Below, piece by piece: positions 9,009 through 19,171 of a stretch of 64,000 bases of DNA (positions are counted from its first letter, which is position 1; the number at the start of each line of letters is the position of its first letter). The DNA is from Deltaproteobacteria bacterium. Its GTDB lineage: Bacteria; Desulfobacterota; Dissulfuribacteria; Dissulfuribacterales; UBA3076. A program made the translations under genes and the position numbers. Where the stretch lies: NCBI GenBank assembly GCA_018399745.1, contig JAGYNZ010000010.1, forward strand, positions 1-64,000. Reading direction: 5' to 3'. The notes beneath the pieces were generated by a model. It saw only the letters and a program-made list of their open reading frames with translations, did no database searches and was not told where the DNA came from.

Positions 9009-9959
9009 CTACCTTATGAAATCGTTGTAATCATCAGGCCGAAATACATCTAGTAGAGGACGCTGATCCAGACTTAGCCCGGCTTCCCAGGAAAAGAACT
9101 CCTGAGCGTCCTTATTGAGTTTTTTTGTAAACTGCCTTACAGGGATACCCATTGGACAGACCCTTTCACACGCACCGCAGTCTGTGCACCTGCCTGCACA
9201 GTGATAGGCCCTCAGGACATGAAAAGTCATGGTGTCAATCGGGTCACTGCTTTTGCCTATCCATTGGGGTCTTGATTCATCCACAAAACATGTGGGGCAA
9301 TAACACAGGGGGCAGGCGTCCCTGCAGGCATAACAGCGGATGCATTTGTCTATCATTCTGGTAAATAAATTCCATTTATTCTCTGGGTCCATCTTTTCGA
9401 TTTCTTTTACATCCTTGTACGCATCAATTTCTCTCTGTTCCTCTACCGGCTGACCGATAATCTCATCAAATATTACGGGATTACGATGGGTACAGACCAA
9501 ACAGTTAGACCGGAGGTAATCTTTTATATTAAGGGTTTTTTCAAAATCCCTACCTTTTACAGTGAAGGTCTCCGCATGCTCTTCTACTGCAAGAATCTCT
9601 TGTTGCTTTACCGCCCTTTGTACGGCTCGATGGTCAATCATGCCTTTGCATGGTATACCGACAATATAGAGCTGATCCCGTCTGATCTGGTTTTCCGTGA
9701 TATGTGTAACAATGTTTCTGGAATTGCATCCATTGGCGATAATTCCAATCCGGTCTGTCCGCCTGGTCAGATAATTGCACAGGTTTAACCCGCAGTTTCT
9801 ATCCCAATAGAGGAGGTCCGCCTGATCGGCAGTATTAATAAGGACCGGCTGATTCATCATGGGAACGCTCCCCTTCTTGTAACCAATGAACACATCCACC
9901 TTGTCATCCTTAAACAGTTTTCTGGCAGTCTTCCTGATCTTCTCGACATACTCCAGCAT
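9009..9959 (-). CDS. FlxC-like / FrhB-like iron-sulfur subunit
   Basis: The start chosen is the ATG at 9959, whose first base overlaps the TAA of the upstream gene (TAATG), giving a 316-residue protein; a longer frame would run into that gene. The N-terminal part resembles coenzyme F420 hydrogenase beta-type proteins (VDVFIGYKKGS, RIGIIANGCNSRNIV, VGIPCKGMID). The C-terminal half has ferredoxin-like motifs CIRCYACRDACPLCYCPTC and CTDCGACERVCP. It probably carries electrons between FlxA/FlxB and the MvhD/HdrA subunits. It is part of the co-transcribed flxD-C-B-A block. Confidence 0.78.
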   Translation of the reverse strand: MLEYVEKIRKTARKLFKDDKVDVFIGYKKGSVPMMNQPVLINTADQADLLYWDRNCGLNLCNYLTRRTDRIGIIANGCNSRNIVTHITENQIRRDQLYIVGIPCKGMIDHRAVQRAVKQQEILAVEEHAETFTVKGRDFEKTLNIKDYLRSNCLVCTHRNPVIFDEIIGQPVEEQREIDAYKDVKEIEKMDPENKWNLFTRMIDKCIRCYACRDACPLCYCPTCFVDESRPQWIGKSSDPIDTMTFHVLRAYHCAGRCTDCGACERVCPMGIPVRQFTKKLNKDAQEFFSWEAGLSLDQRPLLDVFRPDDYNDFIR

Positions 9960-10390
9960 TATGCCACCTCGGCCCTTTTCTTGATAAAGTGTTGTGCAGG
10001 CCCAAGGGCCTTTACTTCTTTTGCCACCTCCTGCGCCACTTCCACAAACTTGGTGGCCTCTGCAGATGATATCCATGAGAAATGCAATCTGCCGGGTTCA
10101 ATCCCTATATGTTCCAGGAGCCCTTTTATCAGAGCAAATTTTCTTCTTGCGTAGTAATTACCTTCCAGGTAATGGCAGTCTCCAGGCTGTCACCCGGATA
10201 CCCACACGCCATCAGACCCATGACGGAAGGCAGCCAATATGAACTTTGGACTTATCCGGCCGGAACAGGGCACGCGTATTACCCTGAAATTAGGCGGATA
10301 CTGAAATCGGCTCACGCCTGCCAGATCTGCGGCTCCGTAACTGCACCAGTTACAAAGAAAGGTCGTAATCCTTGGCTCCCATTCGTTCAT
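9959..10390 (-). CDS. flxD: FlxD/MvhD-like iron-sulfur subunit, selenoprotein (UGA at 10190-10192)
   Basis: Read through one UGA, this is a 143-residue MvhD-family protein with Sec at residue 67. The N-terminal half has the family's [18 protein letters not shown] motif and RVPCSGR. After the UGA it continues [18 protein letters not shown], a typical MvhD sequence in which Sec replaces the cysteine before the xPGDCHY motif. The start at 10390 was chosen because GGAG lies 6 nt upstream and MvhD proteins begin at this point; an in-frame ATG at 10402 is the alternative. MvhD passes electrons between a hydrogenase or FlxA-type module and HdrA. The methanogen homologue VhuD is a known selenoprotein. 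The stop overlaps flxC. Confidence 0.9.
10157..10173 (-). promoter_or_regulatory. Candidate SECIS hairpin of flxD
   Basis: In the transcript, AUUACC and GGUAAU form a perfect 6-bp stem around the loop UGGAA. It begins 16 nt after the UGA and its loop contains GG, as expected of a SelB-binding bacterial SECIS. Confidence 0.75.
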
Positions 10391-10402
10391 ATAATTCTCC
10401 AT

Positions 10403-10632
10403 TCTATAATACGTTCAAAGGTTCAGGGTTCACCGTTCAGGGTTGCTTTTCTTTTGTTAACCTTTACTAAACTCGTACCTTGAACTTGCAAGTCAGCTCA
10501 CGAGCCAACTGCCATGCCTCAATATCCTCAAATTTAGGGGGTATGAAATATACTCCCCTTGTTTTATTCTCATGCCTTCTCCATAACCCTTGAACCCTGA
10601 ACCTCTAAACCTTTGAACCTCTGAACCTTTTC
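10403..10632. repeat. Intra-operon spacer with GTTCAGGGTTCA-type repeats
   Basis: The spacer between hdrA-1 and flxD holds copies of a short word. A perfect 14-bp inverted repeat (AGGTTCAGGGTTCA at 10419-10432 and TGAACCCTGAACCT at 10591-10604) is surrounded by degenerate copies such as TTTGAACCTCTGAACCTTTT. Similar words occur near 47330 and 56505-56660. No gene is visible. Confidence 0.7.
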
Positions 10633-13600
10633 CTATACCTCATTAATCATGGCCATGATCTGATCCTGAGCAAATCCCTTGAGGTCTATTGCACCTGATC
10701 GGCAGGATGCCACACACAAACCGCAACCTTTGCACAGTACCGAGTTTATCTCTGCCTTGCCTGCAAATCGTCCTTCTCCCACAATGGATGGGGCTGAGTA
10801 AGGGCATATAGACACGCATACACCACATCCACTGCACAACATGGGATTGATCCGTGCCACGGTACCGCTCGCAAACACTTTGCCTGTTGCGATGATGCCT
10901 GATGCTCGTGAAGCTGCGGCCAGGGCCTGCGCGATACTTTCGTCAATGGACTTTGGATAGTGAGCCAGTCCGCAAAGAAAGATTCCATCGGTGGCAAAGT
11001 CGACCGGCCTCAGCTTGGCATGGGCCTCAATGAAAAATCCGTCATCGTTTACCGGAACCTTGAAGAATGTGGCCATTTGTCCTGCTTCAGACGGCAAAAT
11101 CGCGGTTGCAAGCACAATAAGATCCGCCTGTAGGATAACAGGCCTGTTCAGTATATGATCTTTAATTTCTATATTCAGGGCATCCTTTTTCGAACTCACC
11201 TTTGGTTTGGACTGAAGACCATAGCGGAAGAATATAACTCCTTTTGCCCTTGCCTCTCTGAAGAGGTCTTCCCTTTCACCGTAAGTCCTTATATCGCGAT
11301 ACAAAACATAGACATCAACATTCGGATTACGACTCTTGAGCTCGAGCGCGCTTTCCATGGTATGGGTACAGCACACGCGGCTGCAATAAGGACGATCCGG
11401 TTCACGAGATCCAACGCACTGGATAAAGACTGCTGACCGGATATCCTTAAGCGATGGATCATCCTGAATAAATTTTGCATCCAGCTCCAAGTGGGTCAGT
11501 ACACGGGAGTCTTCACCATAGAGGTATTCAGAGGGCTTGTATTCATGACCACCGGTAGCGACTACTGCCACTCCGTGTTTTAGCGTGATTTCTTTATCAC
11601 CGTTTTTTAAGGTGGAGGAGAAGTTGCCTACAAAACCTTCCACATTTGTAAGCTCAGTGGATCTGTGCACATAAATCAAAGGATTTTTTTCTATCTCGTC
11701 TGCCAGATCTTTCACGTAGGCCTGGATGTCTTCGCCCTTCCATGTCTTGTTAAGTAATCTGGCTTGGCCCCCTAATTTCTCTGAGCGCTCAATAAGATGG
11801 ACCTCATAACCCTGATCTGCCAGGTTTTTCGCACACACCATGCCGGAAACACCTCCACCGACCACCATGGTGACCGGTTCCAGGCCAAGCTCCGTGTCCG
11901 GAAGGGGTTCCAGCAGGGCTGCCTTGGTAACGGCCATTCGTACGAGATCTTTTGCCTTTTCCGTAGCGGCCACAGGGTCTTTACTATGCACCCATGAGTC
12001 CTGATTGCGGATATTGGCCATCTCAAATAGATATTTGTTCAGTCCCGCATTCATCAGGGTTTCCTGAAAAAGGGGTTCATGGGTCTTTGGTGTACAGGCG
12101 GCAACCACAACCCGGTTGATACCCTGCTCCTTGATAACTTCTGCCATCTTGACCTGGGTATCCTGGGAACAGGTATACATATTGTCTTCAGCATATGTGA
12201 CATATGGAAGAGTCTTGGCATATTCCCGCACCTCGGGCACGTTGACTACGCCTGCGATGTTTATACCGCACTGACAGACAAAGACTCCAATGCGCGGGGG
12301 CTGTCCGATCACGTTAGCTTCCGGCGGCATCTCTTGTATCTGAGTCTGTGTCCAACGGCTTTCGCTCAAGAGTACACTGGACGCCGCTGCGGCTGCGGAT
12401 GCCTCCATCACAGATTGGGGTATGTCTTTTGGACCCTGAATCGCCCCGCATACAAAGATACCTTCCCTTGTAGTCGCTACGGGTGCAAAGCTGTCTGTCC
12501 TGGCGAAGTTGTATTTATTCAGCTCAATCCCAAGACATCCTGCAAGCTTGATACTTTCTTCCCCTACCTGGAAGCCCACGGAAAGCACCACAAGGTCAAA
12601 AATTTCGCTCTTCAGCTCTCCATTATCATCAATATATGTTATCTCAAGGTTTCCGTCTTCTATCGGGTTTACAGTATGAACCCGCGAACGGATAAACCTT
12701 ACACCGTGCTCATTACGGGCTCGTTTATAATATTCCTCAAAATCCTTGCCATAGGTCCGTATATCCATATAAAAGATAGTCGGTTCCAAGTCCCCGTGTG
12801 CATGCTCTTTGGCAATAACCGCTTCCTTTATCGCATACATACAACAGACACCGGAGCAGTATGCATTGCTTCGTTCGTGGGTATCACGGGAGCCCACACA
12901 TTGAAGCCACGCTATTTTTTTTGGCTCTTCGCGGTCATAGGGCCTCATCAGATGGCCCATATACGGACCGGATGCGCTCAGGATACGCTCGAACTCCATG
13001 CTGGTGATCACATTAGGAGATTTCCCGTAAGCAAACACTTCCTGGACTTTAGGATCGAACAGTTCGTTTCCTACCGCAAGGATCACAGCGCCTATTTCAA
13101 GTTCTGTCCTTTTCGGCAAATCATCATAATTAATCGCTCCGGCAAGACAGATTTTCTCACAGAGACCGCACCCGATGCACTGTTCCCTATCTATTGAATA
13201 GGCCAGAGGGACCGCTTGGGCATACTTGATGGACGTGGCGGCCCGGATATCCAGACCGCAGTCGAATTCGTTTACACAATGTACAGGACAGACCTGGCTG
13301 CATTGCCCGCAACCGGTACATATATCAGGGTCAATATATCGTGGATGATTAATGAGCGTGGCCTTAAAATGCCCCGCTTCACCATCAAAGGATTCAACCT
13401 CTGCGTTGGGAATGATATTTATATTAAGATGCCGGCCGACCTCGACCAGTTTAGGGGAGATAATTCACATGGCACAGTCGTTAGTTGGAAAGGTCTTATC
13501 CAACTGCGCCATCATACCCCCGATAGTCGGTGACTTGTCAACCAGGTGTACGTAATATCCCGCATTTGCAAGATCAAGAGCCGCCTGCATTCCGGCGATG

Positions 13601-13656
13601 CCGGCCCCTACGACCATTACGCTTCCCATGTTTTTCATCTCTAGATCCTTAGCCAT
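10633..13656 (-). CDS. hdrA: Tandem HdrA (HdrA'-HdrA) heterodisulfide reductase subunit A, selenoprotein (UGA at 13465-13467)
   Basis: Read through one UGA, the protein has 1007 residues with Sec at residue 64 in [18 protein letters not shown], where HdrA normally has cysteine. The first half has an FAD-binding motif ([16 protein letters not shown]), ferredoxin motifs [12 protein letters not shown] and [11 protein letters not shown], and HdrA blocks such as [10 protein letters not shown] second, nearly complete HdrA follows from [14 protein letters not shown], with another flavin motif ([19 protein letters not shown]) and two C-terminal ferredoxin motifs. HdrA carries the bifurcating FAD. The frame is intact on both sides of the UGA, which argues against a pseudogene. 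A second copy of the same architecture lies upstream. Confidence 0.92.
13432..13449 (-). promoter_or_regulatory. Candidate SECIS hairpin of hdrA-1
   Basis: CUGGUC and GGCCGG pair (with G-U pairs) around the loop GAGGUC, starting 15 nt after the UGA. The 18-nt sequence is identical in the other hdrA copy. Confidence 0.75.
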
Positions 13657-13680
13657 TCCTGTTCCTCTATATCAATACCT

Positions 13681-13800
13681 AAGTTAAGCAGTTAGCAGTT
13701 AGCCATTAGGGTTTAGCTTTGGGAAATAACTAATTTTGTAATAGCAAAACCTTCTGTAATCATTTAGCTAATAGCTAACCGCTAAAGCCTAATAGCTCAA
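13681..13800. repeat. Spacer with TTAGC-type word repeats
   Basis: The 150-bp gap between hdrA-1 and the mvhD-like gene contains repeated TTAGCAGTTAGCCATTAG words at its hdrA end and inverted ones (AGCTAATAGCTAACC) at the other. It resembles the GTTCAGGGTT spacers in style but uses a different word. No gene is visible. Confidence 0.6.
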
Positions 13801-13806
13801 TTTAGG

Positions 13807-14565
13807 TTACATACCCATGAATATAGGGGTATTCCCACTATATTTTTGTAGTCCTGCCTGATTCTGTCTTTCCAGTTCATTGAGGCGCAGAGAGACTGTA
13901 TATACGGCCAAGCCTGTCTTTTCCGCCATTTCCCTTACAGAGAGGGGTCTTTCTTCAAGGACCCTCATTATTAAAGCCTTTTGATATTCCTCTTGAGCGG
14001 CTTGGTGAAGCATTTTCTTGTAATCCTCTTTTTTGAACTTTTCGTTATAAACATTACCCTGTTCAGTGACCTGCTTTATCAAGCCCAAAAGCCATCTGAT
14101 CCTGGCGGAATTAAGTGTTTGTTCAACAGCAGCCAGGGGAAGCTCGAATTTGTCTGCATCAAAAGGCCCCAGTTTTTGCGTAATTTCGCTTACCTCGGTT
14201 ACATATTTGGCAAAAAGTTGTCCTTCAGCCGCACTGACCCAACGAAGTTGCAGACGATTCCGCCCGATACCTGAAAGATCCAGTAAATATTGAATCAGTT
14301 CCATTCTGTTGGCCGCGTATTCATTACCATCCTGGTAATGGCATTCTCCCAGATGTCACCCTGAGACAAAGACGCTGTCAAACCCGCTTTTCAGCCCATC
14401 CGTAATATAGACAGGATCAACCCGGCCTGAACACATTACCCGAATTGAGCGGATAGTCGGAGGATACTGGAGCCTGGAAACCCCTGCCAGGTCGGCACCT
14501 GCATAGGCACACCAGTTACACAGAAATGCCAGAATTTTTGGCTCAAATGATTTGTTTGTTTCCAT
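13807..14565 (-). CDS. MvhD-like iron-sulfur subunit with C-terminal winged-helix-like extension, selenoprotein (UGA at 14356-14358)
   Basis: Read through one UGA, this is a 252-residue protein with Sec at residue 70. Residues 1-130 are an MvhD domain: [18 protein letters not shown] with Cys16 and Cys19, Cys45, then SG-U-HLGECHYQDGN with Cys75. Unlike ordinary MvhD (about 140 residues), it continues for about 120 residues. A helical linker is followed at about 195-240 by what looks like a winged helix (MRVLEERPLSVREMAEKTGL). It lies between two hdrA genes, 36 nt after hdrA-2. The core role is electron transfer to HdrA. The extension could be structural or regulatory; I cannot tell which. Confidence 0.88.
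14322..14340 (-). promoter_or_regulatory. Candidate SECIS hairpin of the mvhD-like gene
   Basis: CAUUACC and GGUAAUG form a perfect 7-bp stem around the loop AGGAU, starting 15 nt after the UGA. Much of the stem matches the flxD hairpin. Confidence 0.78.
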
Positions 14566-14601
14566 ATTTTCTGCCTTTATTCACTTGCCGCCAGCGGTCA
14601 G

Positions 14602-17600
14602 TTATTCATTATCGGCGGCCTGCAACTTACTTCCTCCTGCCTCAACCATTGCAAGTATCTGCCGATCACGGAAGTGTCTCATATCAATGGCTTTTTGCGG
14701 ACAGGCTGCGGCACAAATACCGCAACCCTTACAGAGGGCCGATATATTCTCAGCCCTGTATCCCTGTCCCGGGACCTGGACAAGGTGTACAGCTCCAAAC
14801 GGACAAGATATCTCGCACAGCCCGCAGCCGATGCATTTTCCCTGGTCAACCACTGAAACAGTGGGCTCAACTTCCACTGACTCTTTGATCAACACTGATG
14901 CTGCCCTGGCGGCGGCCGCTTTTGCCTGGACTAAGGATTCCTCAAGGGGTTTGGGGTAATGGGCCAAACCGCATACAAATATCCCATCGGTGGCAAAATC
15001 TACCGGCCTCAACTTCATATGCGCCTCAAGGAAGAAGCCATCTTCGTTGAGGGGTACTTTCAGCATCTTGGCCAGTTTTTCATCGCCTCTCGGAATAATG
15101 GCCGTGGCGAGGTTCAGATAATCCACTTGGAGCTCAAGAGGGATACCGAGTATATGATCTCTGACCATAATTTTCAGTTTGCCTTTGCCGTCGATCAGGG
15201 TGTCTTCTACCACAGGTTTTTCATCAAGAGAGTAACGGATGAATATCACCCCTAATTCTCTTGCCTTTTTGTACAGTTGTTCCCTCTGTCCATAAGTGCG
15301 GATGTCACGATAGATTATATACACATTCAATTCCGGTTTTCGTGTCTTAAAATCAATGGCCTGCTGCAAGGATGAGGTACAGCAAAACTTTGAGCAATAG
15401 GGACGTTCAGGTTCGCGAGACCCTACACACTGGATAAAGGCAACCGCCTCGGCCTGCTCAATCCTCTCGGGCTCTTTTTCAAAGAGTTCTTCAAGCTCAT
15501 GCCATTTCATTACCCGCTCATTCTGCCCGTAGAGATATTCAACAGGCTTAAGAGGTTCGGCTCCAACGGCCAAAATGATAATACCATGCTCAATTTTCCT
15601 TTCAGTGGCTCCAGTCGTTACAGTAGTTTTAAAATTGCCTATAAACCCTGATAAACGGCTGATTTCAGCATCCAGCAACACCTCTATTTGCTCATGTGCC
15701 TGCACGCGTCCTACGAGATCTGTAAGAAAGGCACTTCCATCTTCACCTTTCCATGTCCTTTTGACATGTTTTGCATGTCCTCCAAGTTTTCCGTCTCGCT
15801 CTACAATAAAGGTCTTGAACCCCTGGTCGGCCAAGTCTAAGGCGGCAGTCATGCCAGCTGCGCCCCCGCCGATAATCAGCGCCTCATGCCGGTTTTCTAA
15901 AAGCAGAGGTTCTATGGGTTCAAGCAATGCAGCCTTGGTCACAGACATCCGGACCATGTCTTTGGCCTTTTCAGTGGCCCTTTCCGGTTCCTTCTGATGC
16001 ACCCATGCGTCTTGATCCCTGATATTGGCAAATTCAAAGAGATATGGATTTAAACCCCCCTCCCTAATAGTTTCCTGAAAAAGCGCTTCATGGGTACGCG
16101 GAGTACACGCCGCTACAACTACACGATTCAAACGGTTTTTCTTCACGGCATCCCGTATGAGACCCTGAGTATCCTGGCTGCATGTAAACATGTTGTCAGC
16201 TACGTATACGACATTAGGGAGCTTCTCGGCATAGTCGCGAACCGCCGGTACATCTACCACCCCTCCTATATTGATGCCGCAGTGGCATACAAAGACTCCA
16301 ATTCTGGGCTCTTCATGAATAATGGGGTCTTCCGGCGGATAGGTCTTTTGTTGTGTAAGTGTATTTCGTGATTCGGCCAGGAGCACGGCACAGGCGGAAG
16401 ATGCAGCAGATGACTCCATGACTGATTGAGGAATATCCTTCGGGCCGGCAAAGGCCCCACAGGCAAAAATCCCTGGTCTGGAAGTGGCAACCGGTGTAAA
16501 GGAACTGGTTTTGGCAAACCCATAAATATCAAGTTCAATTCCGAGGTCTTGGGCCAGATTACGCATTTCTTCCGATATCTCAACACCAGTTGAAAGCACT
16601 ACCAGGTTAAAAACTTCTTCCTGCCGCCTGCCGTCTTTACCTACATATATAATCTTCAGATCATCAGAATCTGGTCCCCCGGCACGTTCGATAGAATGGA
16701 CACGTGATCTTATAAATCTGACCCCCGCCTCCTTTTCAGCTCGGTCGTAATATCTGTCGAACTCCTTTCCGTGAGTTCTCATATCCATAAAGAAGATGGC
16801 CGTATCAAGGTCCTTCCCGCCATGTTCCTTGGCAATGACCGCCTCTTTAATCGCATACATACAACAGACGCCCGAGCAATATTCATGACAACCGGCATGT
16901 AAATCGCGAGACCCTATGCACTGAAGCCACGCAATTTTTTGGGGCGGCTGTTTATCGGAAGGGCGTTGCAGATGGCCATGAAAAGGACCTGAGGCACTCA
17001 ATATGCGCTCAAATTCCATGCTTGTGATGACATTCGGAAGGCTACCGTATCCATAAATATCATATCCACTGGGATCAAAGGATTTAAAGCCGGTGGACAG
17101 GACAACAGACCCTACTTTGATTTTATGGATCTTTTCTCTCTGTGTAAAATCGATTGCACCTGCCGGACAGTACTTTTCGCAGGCCCTGCATCTGCCCTTT
17201 TTCTTGAAATAGATACAATTATCCGCATCAATTGCATATTTGAGCGGTACTGCCTGGGCATATTGCAAGTAAATGGCCTTGCGTTGAGCCAGGCCCTGGT
17301 TGTATTCATCCTTGACCTTGCGGGGGCATCTTTCAGCACATATCCCACAGGCGATACATTTATCCATGTCCACATAGCGAGGACGTTCGCGGACAGTTAC
17401 CGTAAAATTCCCCGCCTCACCCTCAATGGATTTCAAATCCGCCAGGGTGATGAGATTGATGTTCAGGTGCCGGCCGACCTCGACCAGTTTAGGAGATATA
17501 ATTCACATCGCACAGTCGTTTGTGGGAAACGTTTTGTCCAGTGCGCTCATCACACCGCCGATGGCAGCGGACTTTTCAACAATGTGTACGAGGAAGCCAG

Positions 17601-17682
17601 AATTCGCCAGATCCAGAGCCGCCTGTATCCCGGCAATCCCTCCACCAACAACCATCACCGATCCTTTTATGTCATTTGACAT
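14602..17682 (-). CDS. hdrA: Tandem HdrA (HdrA'-HdrA), selenoprotein (UGA at 17503-17505)
   Basis: Read through one UGA, the protein has 1026 residues with Sec60 in [18 protein letters not shown]. The order of modules is an FAD motif (VVGGGIAGIQAALDLA), ferredoxin motifs CIACGICAERCP and CRACEKYCP, then a full HdrA from VFVCHCGINIGGVV with a second flavin motif (IIGGGAAGMTAALDLADQG), and C-terminal [12 protein letters not shown] and CKGCGICAAACP. The start at 17682 has a GGGAG ribosome-binding site. It differs from hdrA-1 in having a longer insert before the second cluster. It probably hosts a bifurcating flavin and contacts the HdrD-like protein encoded upstream. Confidence 0.92.
17470..17487 (-). 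promoter_or_regulatory. Candidate SECIS hairpin of hdrA-2
   Basis: The stem CUGGUC/GGCCGG with loop GAGGUC starts 15 nt after the UGA and is identical to the element in hdrA-1. Confidence 0.75.
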
Positions 17683-17836
17683 GAAAATATCTCCCTCTTA
17701 AGAACCTGTTGCTAGGGTCGATGCCATAACTTTTGTCAGACATCTCTCAATTCATGGACCTTCTTTATCTCTTTCTCCTTCCATGGCTGCTATCCGAATA
17801 TCAATCTTCAGTATGAAATCCTTTCTGACCACTCTC

Positions 17837-19144
17837 TTAGGCACCATAAACAGCAACCTCTCTAAGATCATCGCCTAAGTATGCGCGTTCATTTTCACCA
17901 AGTATTCCAAGAGATAAGCAAAGCAATGTCCACAAATGAACTACCGAATAATTTCCTTTATAATACTTACTCAATTCATGAATCTGCGAATGGCAATTAT
18001 GACATGCGGCAATACAATAATCTGCCCCAGTAGCCTTAATCTGTTTGTCCTTAACTAATCCATACTGTAAACGCTGTTCTTTATAACCAGCCTGAAGGGC
18101 ACCTCCACCGCCACCGCAGCAGTAATTGTTTGACTTGTTCGGCGTCATATCAATAAAATTTTCTTCGCCCACAATTGACTTAACCACATAACGCAGATCA
18201 TCAGCGACGACATCTCCATAGGATTTGCGGACAATCTGACACGGGTCCTGAACAGTAAATTTAATCTTCAAATCTTTATTCCAGTCAGAATTTACCTTCA
18301 GTTTTCCCTCTCTGATCCATTTGGCATAATATTGGTACATGCAGGCGATTTCCATGTCATGTTCTATATTGAATTTTTTCAGTCCGTACCGGACTGCATA
18401 GGTTACATGTCCTCATTCAGTATTGAGAAAGACCTTACATTCAAGCTCTTTCGCTGCTTTTATACTTGTTTCGACAATTTTCTTCCATGAATCATCATCG
18501 GCAAGAAACATGCAGTAATTTTCTGCGGCCCATCCTTTTGATCCATAAGTCCAATCAGCACCCACGATATGAAGAATCTTCCATAAAGGAACCATCTCAT
18601 CCGGTTCTGTTACAGGCTCTCTGGAATTCTGATTTAAGAAGAAGTGAGCGCCTTTTTTGTCAATAGGTGCCTTCATATCTTTAAATTCAGGCTGTGCCTC
18701 TCGATATTCCTCGAGAACATCTCCAACCACAAAAGCAAAATCTTCAGGTGGCGTTCCCATGGCACTGCGACTCATATTTCTTAATGCCATATCGCATGAT
18801 CCGACAAGCCCCTTCGGCCTTTTTTCTCTTGGCCAGCTGGCTCTGGCGGCGTATACCAACGCGGGTATATCAATTTTCATTGGACATGCATAAACACACC
18901 GGTAACACATGGTGCACATCCATATCCATGGTGTACTTGTTAATTCTTCATCCAGCCCAAGGGCAGCCATGCGCAAAAATTTTCTTGGGTCCATATTTTC
19001 TAGACCCGTTGCCGGGCAGCCAGATGAACAGGCACCGCAAGTCAGACAAAGGTTGAGATTTCCCCCTTCGGGAAGAAGTTTTTTTACTTTATCAATAAAA
19101 ATACTTTTTCTTTTTCCACCAAGTTTGATTGCCTCTTCAGCCAT
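17837..19144 (-). CDS. HdrD/DsrK-like disulfide reductase subunit, selenoprotein (UGA at 18413-18415)
   Basis: Read through one UGA, this is a 435-residue soluble protein with Sec244. Two [4Fe-4S] motifs occupy the N-terminus (Cys33/36/39/43 in CLTCGACSSGCP; Cys77/80/83/87 in CTMCYRCVYACP). The first CCG-type region ends in NTE-U-GHVTY, where DsrK/HmeD-like proteins have ECGH. A complete second CCG motif follows (NYCCGGGGGA at 341-350, then C377, C381, C384 in CIAACHNC). In HdrB/HdrD, CCG domains bind the noncubane clusters that cleave disulfides. It is the first gene of the cluster and stands in for separate HdrB and HdrC. The true substrate is unknown. Confidence 0.88.
18380..18396 (-). promoter_or_regulatory. 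Candidate SECIS hairpin of the hdrD-like gene
   Basis: CAGUCC and GGACUG form a perfect 6-bp stem around GGUAC, beginning 16 nt after the UGA. GGU in the loop matches the bacterial SECIS pattern. Confidence 0.8.
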
Positions 19145-19171
19145 ATTTTATTACCCTCCATAGTGGAATTA

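Noticed and set aside
9960-10076. Longer start for the FlxC-like gene (extra 39 codons)
   Set aside because: The extension overlaps flxD in another frame, while the ATG overlapping the flxD TAA gives a normal N-terminus.
13457-13475. Reading the in-frame UGA codons as frameshifted or decayed pseudogenes
   Set aside because: Frames remain open and family-typical for hundreds of codons after every UGA, the UGA falls on a conserved Cys position in at least seven genes, and hairpins follow at similar spacing. Sec insertion explains all.
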